A stretch of DNA of 62,120 nucleotides from NCBI RefSeq assembly GCF_020404765.1, contig NZ_JAIVEM010000162.1, positions 1-62,120 of the forward strand. The letters are read 5' to 3'. Below, one piece after another: positions 1 through 7,232 of this stretch. The notes below the pieces were generated by a model. It ran no database searches. It worked only from the letters and a program-made list of their open reading frames with translations, and was not told the origin of the DNA. Numbering within the stretch: position 1 is the first letter of the stretch; each line of letters opens with the position of its first letter. The translations under genes were made by a program, and so were the position numbers. Source of the DNA: Paenibacillus sp. BJ-4 (GTDB lineage: Bacteria > Bacillota > Bacilli > Paenibacillales > Paenibacillaceae).

Positions 1-63
1 ACTTGCATGTATTAGGCACGCCGCCAGCGTTCGTCCTGAGCCAGGATCAAACTCTCCAATAAA
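1..63 (-). rRNA. rrs: 16S rRNA, 5' end only (partial)
   Basis: The reverse complement carries the universal 16S 5' sequence AGAGTTTGATCCTGGCTCAG followed by GACGAACGCTGGCGGCG. The gene runs off the left edge, so only about 63 nt are present. It is the start of an rRNA operon transcribed away from the window, behind two promoters. The exact mature 5' end cannot be fixed from sequence alone. Confidence 0.97.
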
Positions 64-164
64 GACCAACCGAAGTTGGTTATAGAAAGAGCGATTAGCT
101 CATTTGAAACTGACGAGATAAAAATATCTCATTGTTGATTTTGCGAACAAAATCATATACTCAC

Positions 165-190
165 TCGTTGTTCAGTTTTCAAAGATCAAA
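165..190 (-). promoter_or_regulatory. rRNA leader element (boxA-like region)
   Basis: On the minus strand this reads TTTGATCTTTGAAAACTGAA followed by CAACGA. The CTTTGAAAACTGAAC string is a familiar motif just upstream of 16S genes in Firmicutes, linked to antitermination and pre-rRNA processing. The function is taken from that resemblance. Confidence 0.6.
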
Positions 191-259
191 CCTGCATATT
201 ACTGTTTTGCTTTTTGTTTTCACTTTGTTTCACCGCCGCGTCTCAGCGGCGACTTTTAT

Positions 260-288
260 AATATATCATCTCTTTTTGAAATTTGCAA
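260..288 (-). promoter_or_regulatory. rRNA operon promoter P2 (SigA type)
   Basis: Minus strand: -35 TTGCAA at 283-288, 17 bp spacer, -10 TATATT at 260-265. Just downstream a GC-rich hairpin (234-251, arms CGCCGC/GCGGCG) would form near the start of the transcript. This is the promoter nearer to 16S, in the tandem-promoter layout usual for Firmicutes rRNA operons. Confidence 0.75.
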
Positions 289-342
289 GAGTTTTTTTAA
301 ATCTTTTTTTTCGAGCAAATCCTTCAAAAAGGAACGAAAATT

Positions 343-371
343 AATTTACCATGAATATAGAATAGAGTCAA
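343..371 (-). promoter_or_regulatory. rRNA operon promoter P1 (SigA type)
   Basis: Minus strand: -35 TTGACT at 366-371, 17 bp spacer, -10 TAAATT at 343-348. It lies about 80 bp upstream of P2 and starts within 30 bp of the end of the upstream small gene, so that gene has almost no 3' flank of its own. Confidence 0.75.
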
Positions 372-398
372 TACTTTTTTGCTCAAAATCTTTATCTT

Positions 399-629
399 TT
401 ATTGTTTGGTTTGAGGAACACGCCCTCTGCGGGCATATTTGGATAATTCCTTAGCAGGTGCAAAGCGGGCATACATGCGGAAGACTGTTTTATACCGAAG
501 CGCTATTGCATAACGAATATCCTGGTCCAACCGTGTATCACTCATGTCAAGCAGCATTTCATCGAGCTCCTTACGAAGAACGTAGTCCAGTTCCTTGCAT
601 TCCTTTTCGTTAAACAGCATTCCCAACAT
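399..629 (-). CDS. small conserved-type protein of unknown function
   Basis: A 76-residue protein that I cannot assign. It is soluble and highly charged, starting MLGMLFNEKECKELDYVLRK, with acidic helical stretches and an arginine/lysine-rich C terminus (YARRGRVPQTKQ). No signal peptide or membrane segment is visible. An ATG 24 bases upstream is in frame, but the sequence AAGGGAG sits 9 nt before the ATG at 629, so I take the shorter form. A -10-like TATAAT lies at 654-659 without a clear -35. It is the last gene before the 16S promoters. Alternatives are a structural small protein or a regulator. Confidence 0.7.
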   Translation of the reverse strand: MLGMLFNEKECKELDYVLRKELDEMLLDMSDTRLDQDIRYAIALRYKTVFRMYARFAPAKELSKYARRGRVPQTKQ

Positions 630-813
630 ATGACCATACTCCCTTATCAGCATATTATATAGTACTTATATTTGCTCAACTATTGTTCCAATCTTTACCT
701 GTTTTTAAACTGAACTGCTAAGGTTTCAAACTTCTTCCCATAATTTTTCTTTAAGCTCTCCCTTTTGTTATGTTCAATTTTCAGTAAATATATAAATAAA
801 TGACCATAATATT

Positions 814-1428
814 TTAATGTGACAATAAGCGATAAGTTATGCCACTCTCTATTGCGGCTGCGATAAGCAGCAAAATGACAGACCATATGGACACTGTCAA
901 CGTCTGTTTCATATAGACCTCCCACGTTTGACCGTTTCCTTTTCGTTTTAGCCCCATGCTTGAGCCTATCGTAGACATTACTTTAATCCCAAACTTCAAT
1001 CCAAAGGCGCAAGCGATAATTAGAACAGGCAATTCAATTACACCATGAGGAAGCAATCCTTTTACCACAACCTCATACATACTTCTTCCCATATCTGTCT
1101 GCAAATGCACTACAAATCCTAAAACCATTCCATTCACAATTAAAAATATAAACGGTACGATTCCAAATAAAGCCCCCAAAAATATAACTAGCACACACTT
1201 GATGGCATTATTGAGAAAGATAAACACAAAAAAGCTCCATTGAGGATGAGCAGTCTGCTGCAAACGTTGAGCTACTCCTCCCAAGCCTTCTATTTGTTGA
1301 GCTAGCATGGATTGGATAGCTCCTGTACTTAACCAGCCCACCACAATACTTATACAAAAAAGAAGTGTTGAAACTAAAATTAGCCGTCTTGTCGTGTGTA
1401 GATCATGAAAAAATGCTTTTAATCCCAT
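814..1428 (-). CDS. SpoIIM-family (stage II sporulation protein M-like) membrane protein
   Basis: A 204-residue integral membrane protein with about five hydrophobic segments (near residues 15-35, 70-90, 92-115, 130-155 and 180-198). The signature of the SpoIIM/DUF95 family is present: an NNAIKC segment followed by a glycine-rich helix (FLGALFGIVPF, NGMVLG) and the LLPHGVIELPVL motif. In B. subtilis SpoIIM belongs to the DMP peptidoglycan-hydrolase complex that drives engulfment. Whether this copy does the same is unknown, because family members also occur outside sporulation. The start is fixed by AGGAGGG 9 nt upstream. B. subtilis has kbaA at this place beside pdaB and gerD. It is divergent from pdaB with a 100 bp intergenic region. 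Confidence 0.82.
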   Translation of the reverse strand: MGLKAFFHDLHTTRRLILVSTLLFCISIVVGWLSTGAIQSMLAQQIEGLGGVAQRLQQTAHPQWSFFVFIFLNNAIKCVLVIFLGALFGIVPFIFLIVNGMVLGFVVHLQTDMGRSMYEVVVKGLLPHGVIELPVLIIACAFGLKFGIKVMSTIGSSMGLKRKGNGQTWEVYMKQTLTVSIWSVILLLIAAAIESGITYRLLSH

Positions 1429-1528
1429 TCGATGTTTCCCTCCTGTTAGTCCATTGGCATAATTGACAACCCCCGGCATAGCTTTAAGTAAACAAGCACT
1501 TCTAGGATGAAAGGGGCATTATTATACT

Positions 1529-2308
1529 ATGAATTCTTTTTTCTATGTTCTGAACGGTAAAAAAATCAAACGGTTCTTTATCGTAATAGCCGCGGCCGTC
1601 TTTGCTATTGGGGTCATTTATGTGGAAACTGATAATGTTACCGTTTTTTCCGAGGAAGCACCAACCGCTGTTTATAGTGTACCCACTGATAAAAAGCTGA
1701 TTGCCCTCACCTTTGACATTAGCTGGGGCGATAAGCGCACTGCTCCTATTTTAAAGGTACTTGAGGATAAAAAAGTAACCAAGGCTACTTTTTTTCTTTC
1801 TTCCCCGTGGAGCAAAACGCATCCAGAGCTTGTGAATCAAATTAAAGACAGTGGTTTTGAGATTGGAAGTCATGGACATAAACACGAAAATTATAGCAGC
1901 TTAAGCGACGAGGACATTCGTAAGCAAATATCAACTGCCCACACCACACTAACCGAGCTGACCGGGCAAGCACCGAAGTTAATTCGTATGCCTAATGGGG
2001 ACTTTGACAAAAGAGTCCTTCAGGTGGCCAACACTTTAGGCTATAAAACCATTCAATGGGATACAGATTCCTTGGATTGGAAAAATCCTGGCACTCAGGT
2101 CATTATCGACCGCGTTGTAAATAAAGCGCATCCTGGTGACATCGTTCTTCTCCATGCAAGTGATTCCTGCAAGCAAACTCATGAAGCGCTTCCGATCATT
2201 ATTGACAAGTTGCGCGCGCAAGGATATGAATTCGTAACGGTATCTGAACTGCTTCAACAGGGTACAGTAAAAGGCAAAGAGGTTCGCGATCAGGCTATGG
2301 ATCTTTAA
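1529..2308 (+). CDS. pdaB: polysaccharide deacetylase-family sporulation protein PdaB
   Basis: A 259-residue NodB-fold protein with one N-terminal membrane anchor (about residues 14-32). The polysaccharide deacetylase motifs are in order: TFDISWGD (61-68, the PdaB variant of the usual TFDDG), SHGHKH (114-119), RMPNGDF (153-159), DTDSLDW (168-174) and LLHASD (197-202). PdaB is needed late in sporulation for spore stability in B. subtilis; its substrate is presumed to be cortex or germ-cell-wall glycan. It is on the plus strand with gerD, against the bulk of the window. The Shine-Dalgarno (AAGGGG, 12 nt from ATG) is weak, and no SigA promoter is obvious, which fits a sporulation sigma factor. 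Confidence 0.93.
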   Translation: MNSFFYVLNGKKIKRFFIVIAAAVFAIGVIYVETDNVTVFSEEAPTAVYSVPTDKKLIALTFDISWGDKRTAPILKVLEDKKVTKATFFLSSPWSKTHPELVNQIKDSGFEIGSHGHKHENYSSLSDEDIRKQISTAHTTLTELTGQAPKLIRMPNGDFDKRVLQVANTLGYKTIQWDTDSLDWKNPGTQVIIDRVVNKAHPGDIVLLHASDSCKQTHEALPIIIDKLRAQGYEFVTVSELLQQGTVKGKEVRDQAMDL

Positions 2309-2352
2309 GGAGTTATTTTACATCGTTCTCAGCAAAAAACCAAAAGCCAGTC

Positions 2353-2383
2353 GACATATTTCTCCTCATTCATTCGCATACTA
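2353..2383 (+). promoter_or_regulatory. putative SigG-type promoter of gerD
   Basis: CATACTA at 2377-2383 matches the SigG -10 consensus. GACATA at 2353-2358 is a fair -35, with an 18 bp spacer. It lies 32 bp upstream of the gerD ATG. gerD is SigG-dependent in B. subtilis, which supports the call; the match at -35 is only partial. Confidence 0.55.
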
Positions 2384-2414
2384 TCCACATTCATGATAAA
2401 GGAGGAATACGGCC

Positions 2415-3167
2415 ATGAATTGGACTCGTTTGCGATTTGTCAGCATGATATGCGTACTGGGCGTTGCACTGAGCGGCTGTGGCTCAGATCAGAGTTCTGC
2501 ACCTCCCCAGACCAGTTATAAAGAGATGAAAACGATGGTTGTCGATATCTTAAAAAGCGATGATGGAAAAAAAGCGGTAGAAGAAGCTTTGACTGGGCAA
2601 AGCAGTTCGTCCAAGGATGGTCAATCTGGCAGCGGTGAAGAAAGCGGGGCTGGTGGTGGTTCCGGTGGAACTTCCGGTGGCAGCATGGGAATGAAAATGC
2701 TTATGCCCATGCAATCAGCTGAGCAGATGAAAATCGCAGTTAAGGATACTTTGGTTTCACCTGAGTATAAAAAAGAAATCGAAAAAATTATGACTGATCC
2801 GCGTTTTGCCGGAGAGTTTGCCAAAGCAATCAACAGCCAAAGCAAACAACTTCATATGCAACTTATAAAGGACCCATCTTATCAAAAGTCCATTGAAACG
2901 ATGCTCAAGTCGCCAGAACTGACCAAGATGTTCATGGACCTGACTAAAACCCCTGAATATCGCAAACAATCTATGACAGTTATGCATGATGCCATGCAGA
3001 ATCCGATTTTCCGGCTTGAGGTTATGAATTTACTCAAAACCGTCGTACAAGAGGAGCTTCAACCCAAGGTTGAGAAAAAAGGTGGTGAGCAAGGCGGCGC
3101 AGGCGGCGATAAACAAGGTGGCGGTGAAGGCGGTGGTGGTGGCGAAGGCGAACAAGGAGGTCAATAA
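2415..3167 (+). CDS. gerD: spore germination lipoprotein GerD
   Basis: A 250-residue lipoprotein: a signal peptide ending in the lipobox LSGC, with Cys22 as the predicted lipidated residue. GerD helps cluster nutrient germinant receptors in the spore inner membrane. The core has repeated helical segments of the form SPEYKK / DPSYQKSI / TPEYRKQS, which build the GerD superhelix. Two low-complexity parts stand out: a Ser/Gly/Glu linker (about residues 61-92) and a Gly/Glu/Gln-rich tail (about 223-250). Both make it longer than B. subtilis GerD (about 185 residues). AAAGGAGG precedes the ATG at good spacing. It ends in a terminator shared with the convergent salA. Confidence 0.93.
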   Translation: MNWTRLRFVSMICVLGVALSGCGSDQSSAPPQTSYKEMKTMVVDILKSDDGKKAVEEALTGQSSSSKDGQSGSGEESGAGGGSGGTSGGSMGMKMLMPMQSAEQMKIAVKDTLVSPEYKKEIEKIMTDPRFAGEFAKAINSQSKQLHMQLIKDPSYQKSIETMLKSPELTKMFMDLTKTPEYRKQSMTVMHDAMQNPIFRLEVMNLLKTVVQEELQPKVEKKGGEQGGAGGDKQGGGEGGGGGEGEQGGQ

Positions 3168-3171
3168 TAAA

Positions 3172-3195
3172 AAGGCTGGTTCAGCAACCAGCCTT
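3172..3195. terminator. bidirectional intrinsic terminator between gerD and salA
   Basis: A 10-bp stem (AAGGCTGGTT/AACCAGCCTT) around a CAGC loop, with T7 downstream on the plus strand and an A-rich run on the other side. It can stop both gerD (plus) and salA (minus). The salA stop codon at 3202-3204 lies just beyond the T tract. Confidence 0.9.
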
Positions 3196-3201
3196 TTTTT
3201 C

Positions 3202-4308
3202 TTATTCAGATTCGGCGTGCAACGTCGTAATTTGAAGGGCAATATCGTTATAAATAGCTCCGGTTGCCGATTCGGATTTATATACGGATGGCGAAAAATC
3301 AGCTTCTGAAGGATGATTATCCGGGATCCCCAAAGGAATTTGGGCCAGCAGCTTGGTATGGAGGTTATCGGCCAACATAGCCCCTCCCCCACGGCCGAAA
3401 ACATAATCCTTTTCACCAGCAGAGGAAACATAATAGGACATATTTTCTACTACGCCAATGACCTTATGATCCGTTTGGAGCGCCATTGCCCCTGCGCGTG
3501 CAGCTACAAAGGCAGCCGTCGCATGAGGGGTAGTGACGATGATCTCTTCACTCTGCGGAATCATTTGGTGTACGTCAAGCGCTATATCCCCGGTACCCGG
3601 CGGTAAATCGAGTATCATATAGTCGAGCTTGCCCCATTGGACATCACTAAAAAACTGTCTGAGCATTCTTCCCAGCATAGGACCTCTCCAGATGACGGGA
3701 TTGTTCTCCCTGACAAAGAAGCCCATGGACATGAGCTTGACACCAAATCTCTCGACTGGCTGAATAATCCCTTCTTCTACAGAAGGAACGTCCTCTGCCC
3801 CAATCATATCTGGTATACTAAACCCATAAATATCGGCATCAATCAAACCGACACGTTTGCCTTGTCTAGCTAAAGCAGCAGCTAAATTTACAGCAACTGT
3901 CGACTTCCCTACACCACCTTTTCCGCTCGCAATGGCAATAAATCGAACGCCAGATGCTGGATCTAGCAGCTCATGTTCTTCCATACCGACAGCATGTCCC
4001 TTGGTCAATACTGGGTCAGGCCCTGCTTCGGGATCATCTTCTGTTTGAATAGCGAATCTTTCATGCTCAGAGGCTTCCCGAGTACGAATATGAACGTGAC
4101 TCAGGCCCGCCTCTTCCAACGTCTGCCGGATTTCCCGCTCCAAATCTGCCTGTACCCCTTCCTCCGAATTTAAACTAACCACGGTCAAGGATACGCGATC
4201 TTCTTTCACAACGACATCCCGAATAAAATGAAGATCAACCAGACGACGGCCCGTATGAGGCTCTCGTACCTGTTGAAGTAGCTCTATAACTTGCTCTCTA
4301 GATTGCAT
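3202..4308 (-). CDS. salA: Mrp/NBP35-family P-loop ATPase (SalA-like)
   Basis: A 368-residue protein with an N-terminal MIP18/DUF59 domain (about 1-75) and an Mrp ATPase domain carrying the deviant Walker A GKGGVGKST (129-137), then DADIYG and DLPPGTGD. Mrp proteins usually carry and transfer Fe-S clusters. The C-terminal CxxC that binds the bridging cluster in typical Mrp is absent here: the equivalent stretch reads ENMSYYVSSAGEKDY. B. subtilis salA (ybaL) occupies the same place next to cwlD and acts as a transcriptional regulator of scoC. I therefore call it SalA-like. The ATG has GAGGTG 11 nt upstream. It follows cwlD with a 60 bp gap. Confidence 0.88.
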   Translation of the reverse strand: MQSREQVIELLQQVREPHTGRRLVDLHFIRDVVVKEDRVSLTVVSLNSEEGVQADLEREIRQTLEEAGLSHVHIRTREASEHERFAIQTEDDPEAGPDPVLTKGHAVGMEEHELLDPASGVRFIAIASGKGGVGKSTVAVNLAAALARQGKRVGLIDADIYGFSIPDMIGAEDVPSVEEGIIQPVERFGVKLMSMGFFVRENNPVIWRGPMLGRMLRQFFSDVQWGKLDYMILDLPPGTGDIALDVHQMIPQSEEIIVTTPHATAAFVAARAGAMALQTDHKVIGVVENMSYYVSSAGEKDYVFGRGGGAMLADNLHTKLLAQIPLGIPDNHPSEADFSPSVYKSESATGAIYNDIALQITTLHAESE

Positions 4309-4368
4309 GAATAATCAGCACCTCTGCTTCAATGAATTTACGTAGTTGTAAACAATTACAGTATACCA

Positions 4369-5145
4369 CTATCTGACTTTAGGTGCTGACGATGTCCCCT
4401 TTTCCCCGGCGCTATAACGTAAAATCCCCTTATAGATGGATGCCGCCACCTGTCTCTGATAGGTTACGTCACTCAATCGGCGGGCTTCCTCTGGATGGGA
4501 TAGAAATCCGACCTCCACGAGGGCTGAGGGCATTTTAAGGGCCTTTAACAAATATACCGTGTCTACGGTCTTAGCCACTCTGTCCGTATTTTCCAGATTG
4601 CGCTTTATCTCCTCCTGTATAAGAGAAGCCAAATTCCCATTATCCTCATGGTTGGGGACATAAAAGGTTTGAGCTCCACTCCAACGGCTGGATGGGATGC
4701 TGTTCATGTGAATACTCAAAAAAAGGTCCGCTTTATGCTCCTCAATCATGCGCACACGTTGTTTTAGATCCTCCGTTTTTCTTCTGGAATAGCCCTTGGT
4801 ATCTGGCAGCGCCAGATCGCGGTCATCCTCACGTGTCATGACGACAACGGCTCCTGCTTGTTGTAAGTAATCCCGCAAATAAAAAGCGATCGCCAGATTA
4901 ATGTCCTTTTCAATGACACCCTCCTTGCTAACTGCCCCTCCATCAGGCCCTCCATGTCCTGCATCTATAGCAATTACTTTACCCGCGAGCGGAAGACTCC
5001 AATGGGTCCATACTCTCGAAGCAGGTATCTCATACATAGTCAGTACAATAAACAGAAAGGCGAGACAACAGCCCAATAGCATTTTTTGCAGCGTCCGATA
5101 GCGAATCCACAGTGTAACCTGGTGTTTACGATTATTTTTATGCAT
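4369..5145 (-). CDS. cwlD: N-acetylmuramoyl-L-alanine amidase CwlD (spore cortex)
   Basis: A 258-residue zinc amidase (Amidase_3) with one N-terminal membrane segment (about residues 21-38). Zinc and catalytic residues are visible: DAGHGG (His64), Glu79 in VIEKDIN, SIHMNS (His146), and EVGFLSH (Glu211). With PdaA, CwlD makes the muramic delta-lactam of spore cortex, the mark read by germination lytic enzymes. Its ribosome binding site GGAGG, 9 nt from the ATG, lies inside the 3' arm of a long hairpin (5152-5199). It is downstream of sat and upstream of salA, as in B. subtilis for the latter. Confidence 0.94.
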   Translation of the reverse strand: MHKNNRKHQVTLWIRYRTLQKMLLGCCLAFLFIVLTMYEIPASRVWTHWSLPLAGKVIAIDAGHGGPDGGAVSKEGVIEKDINLAIAFYLRDYLQQAGAVVVMTREDDRDLALPDTKGYSRRKTEDLKQRVRMIEEHKADLFLSIHMNSIPSSRWSGAQTFYVPNHEDNGNLASLIQEEIKRNLENTDRVAKTVDTVYLLKALKMPSALVEVGFLSHPEEARRLSDVTYQRQVAASIYKGILRYSAGEKGTSSAPKVR

Positions 5146-5151
5146 AACAAA

Positions 5152-5199
5152 ACGCCTCCGTCCTATACAGATACTAATGATCTATATGGGACGAGGCGT
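5152..5199 (-). promoter_or_regulatory. long hairpin at the sat-cwlD junction, enclosing the cwlD ribosome binding site
   Basis: The outer arms ACGCCTC/GAGGCGT (7 bp) are followed by GTCC/GGAC and, after one mismatch, a 7-bp AT-rich extension around a 9-nt loop. The 3' arm holds the GGAGG of cwlD and is followed by TTTTG. It could end the sat transcript, or hide the cwlD ribosome binding site in read-through mRNA while a transcript starting inside it would stay open. The structure is seen; the role is inferred. Confidence 0.6.
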
Positions 5200-5213
5200 G
5201 TAAATAGTACAAC

Positions 5214-6383
5214 TCAGGAATGAACAAATTCTTTCATGCCTTCTATCAGCACTTGAGCGACTTCTGGTCGTGTAAACTCAGGCGGCGGACAAACCCCGGA
5301 GCGTAACAATTCCCGTACCTTGGTGCCCGAGAGCGTCAAATGATGCTCCTTGGGATGAGGACAGGTTTTGCTCGAAGCCATATTTCCACAACGGGTGCAA
5401 TAAAAGCTGTGTTCAAAAAACAATGGAGTAATGGCCAGCTCCTCAGCAGTAAAATTCCTGAATATTTCCTGCGCTTCGTAGGTACCATAATAGTCTCCTA
5501 CACCGGCGTGATCCCTTCCAACAATAAAATGGGTGCAACCATAGTTCTTCCGCACAATAGCGTGGAAAATTGCCTCTCTCGGCCCAGCATATCGCATGGC
5601 AGCAGGAAACACACCCAGAAATGTCCGATCCGCCGGATAGTAATTATCCAGCAGTACTAAATAGCTCTTCATGCGCACATCTGCTGGAACATCATCTGAC
5701 TTGGTTTCACCGACGAGCGGATTGAGAAATAGTCCATCAACAATCTCCATCGCGCTTTTCTGAATGTACTCATGCGCACGGTGCACCGGATTACGCGTTT
5801 GAAAGCCGACTACCGTTTTCCAGCCCTTTTCAGCAAAATGATGGCGTGTCTGTGCTGGTGTGTAATAAAAATCGCCAAATTGTGCAGGTTCAGGTCGGTT
5901 TAGCACCTGCACAGAGCCTCCCACATAGGTGGCTGGTCGGTCCAACAGCTTTTTCACGCCAGGATGAGCTGGATCATCCGTCTTGAATACACGTCTGGCT
6001 TCCTCGGCCTGATCAACCTGATAAATACTTTCAATATCAAGCACTGCATAGATAGTTCCGTCTGTTTCACCTATCAAAGCGACTTGCTGACCCACGTTTA
6101 GTTCACTGGCTATGCTATCTGTAATTGCAAGCGTAATGGGAATACTCCAAACTGTACCATCGGCAAGACGCATATCTGTAACCACCGACCGATAATCAGA
6201 CTCGTTCATAAACCCGGTCAATGGGGAGAACGCTCCCACCCCAATCAAATCCAGGTCAGAAATAGTCCACGAGTTCACTCGAATTGAAAACAATTCACGT
6301 GCAGCCTGCAAAAGGACTTTTTGCTCCGGGCCTGTGATGATTCTATCAACTAGTGTTCCGCCATGCGGAAGAATTGCAGTCAT
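5214..6383 (-). CDS. sat: sulfate adenylyltransferase (ATP sulfurylase)
   Basis: A 389-residue single-domain ATP sulfurylase that makes adenosine 5'-phosphosulfate (APS) from ATP and sulfate, the first step of sulfate assimilation. The active-site motif QTRNPVHRAH is at 195-204, and GRDHAG follows about 90 residues later. The C-terminal part has a Cys cluster (CTRCGN...CPHP) as in Bacillus-type Sat. AGGAAAGGAAG precedes the ATG. It follows cysH by 52 bp, so the two form one operon. No APS kinase gene is in the window, in keeping with a reductase that uses APS directly. Confidence 0.95.
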   Translation of the reverse strand: MTAILPHGGTLVDRIITGPEQKVLLQAARELFSIRVNSWTISDLDLIGVGAFSPLTGFMNESDYRSVVTDMRLADGTVWSIPITLAITDSIASELNVGQQVALIGETDGTIYAVLDIESIYQVDQAEEARRVFKTDDPAHPGVKKLLDRPATYVGGSVQVLNRPEPAQFGDFYYTPAQTRHHFAEKGWKTVVGFQTRNPVHRAHEYIQKSAMEIVDGLFLNPLVGETKSDDVPADVRMKSYLVLLDNYYPADRTFLGVFPAAMRYAGPREAIFHAIVRKNYGCTHFIVGRDHAGVGDYYGTYEAQEIFRNFTAEELAITPLFFEHSFYCTRCGNMASSKTCPHPKEHHLTLSGTKVRELLRSGVCPPPEFTRPEVAQVLIEGMKEFVHS

Positions 6384-6435
6384 AGTGCACTTCCTTTCCT
6401 TTTAGAAATACGATTCACAGCTACTGTGTGCAGTT

Positions 6436-7128
6436 TTATTTATGGAGCCCGCATTCGGTTTTTTCATTGCCTGACCAGCGTCCTGCACGAGGATCTTCAC
6501 CTGGTAGGACTTGCCGTGTACATTGCTCACATCCAATACTTGGATAATTGCGGTCATGCAGTGGATTATACAACACTTTATGAGTATGGATATAATTCCA
6601 CACGTCTTCTGATGTCCAGCTTGCTAGCGGGTTGAATTTAACAAGTCCAAATTTCTGGTCATACTCTACCTTTTTGGCATTCGCACGGGTAGGTGCCTGG
6701 TCGCGGCGAATGCCGGTAATCCATGCATCATACTGAGATAAAATGCGTGTTAGCGGCTCAACTTTGCGTATACCACAGCAAGTGTTGGGATCCGATTTCC
6801 ACAGCTCTTCCCCATACTTAGCCGCTTGCTCTTCGGGAGTAATTAAGGGAGATACCCGAACAAAATCCAGGTTATATTTAGCCTTGATCTGATCTCGTGT
6901 ATCGTACGTTTCTTGAAAATGATAGTCGGTGTCCAAGTAAAAGATGTCGGTGGAGGGGCTAACTTTTTGCAGCAGATCTACAAGGACTACGTCTTCCGCC
7001 CCAAAGCTACAGGCAAAAGTGAGATTGGGAAATGTTTGAACAGCATACTGGATAATTTCCTCGGGCGTCGCCTCTTCCAGTTCAATCGCTTTGACCTTAA
7101 TCAATGCTTCTTTCTCCAATAAATTCAT
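6436..7128 (-). CDS. cysH: [4Fe-4S] adenylyl-sulfate (APS/PAPS) reductase
   Basis: A 230-residue assimilatory sulfonucleotide reductase that uses thioredoxin to release sulfite from APS. The four iron-sulfur ligands are present: adjacent Cys117-Cys118 (TCCGIRK) and Cys200/Cys203 (CEQC). The C-terminal catalytic Cys226 sits in ECGLHK. This cysteine set marks the APS-type enzyme also known from B. subtilis, which can accept PAPS. An upstream in-frame ATG would add 16 residues, but GGAGG is spaced 10 nt before the ATG at 7128. It is the first gene of a cysH-sat operon with its own promoter. Confidence 0.94.
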   Translation of the reverse strand: MNLLEKEALIKVKAIELEEATPEEIIQYAVQTFPNLTFACSFGAEDVVLVDLLQKVSPSTDIFYLDTDYHFQETYDTRDQIKAKYNLDFVRVSPLITPEEQAAKYGEELWKSDPNTCCGIRKVEPLTRILSQYDAWITGIRRDQAPTRANAKKVEYDQKFGLVKFNPLASWTSEDVWNYIHTHKVLYNPLHDRNYPSIGCEQCTRQVLPGEDPRAGRWSGNEKTECGLHK

Positions 7129-7204
7129 TATTAATGCGCCTCCATTTGAAGATTCATAAATAAGTACCTTTTTCAATACCGACTAAACTAATAAGAATAA
7201 ATAA

Positions 7205-7232
7205 AGTATAAAACTTTCTTACTCATTGTCAA
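7205..7232 (-). promoter_or_regulatory. SigA-type promoter of cysH-sat
   Basis: Minus strand: -35 TTGACA (7227-7232), 16 bp spacer, -10 TATACT (7205-7210). The start codon follows about 75 bp later. No S-box, T-box or other riboswitch fold is recognisable in the short leader, so sulfur control, if any, would be by a repressor such as CymR; I cannot identify its site. Confidence 0.75.
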
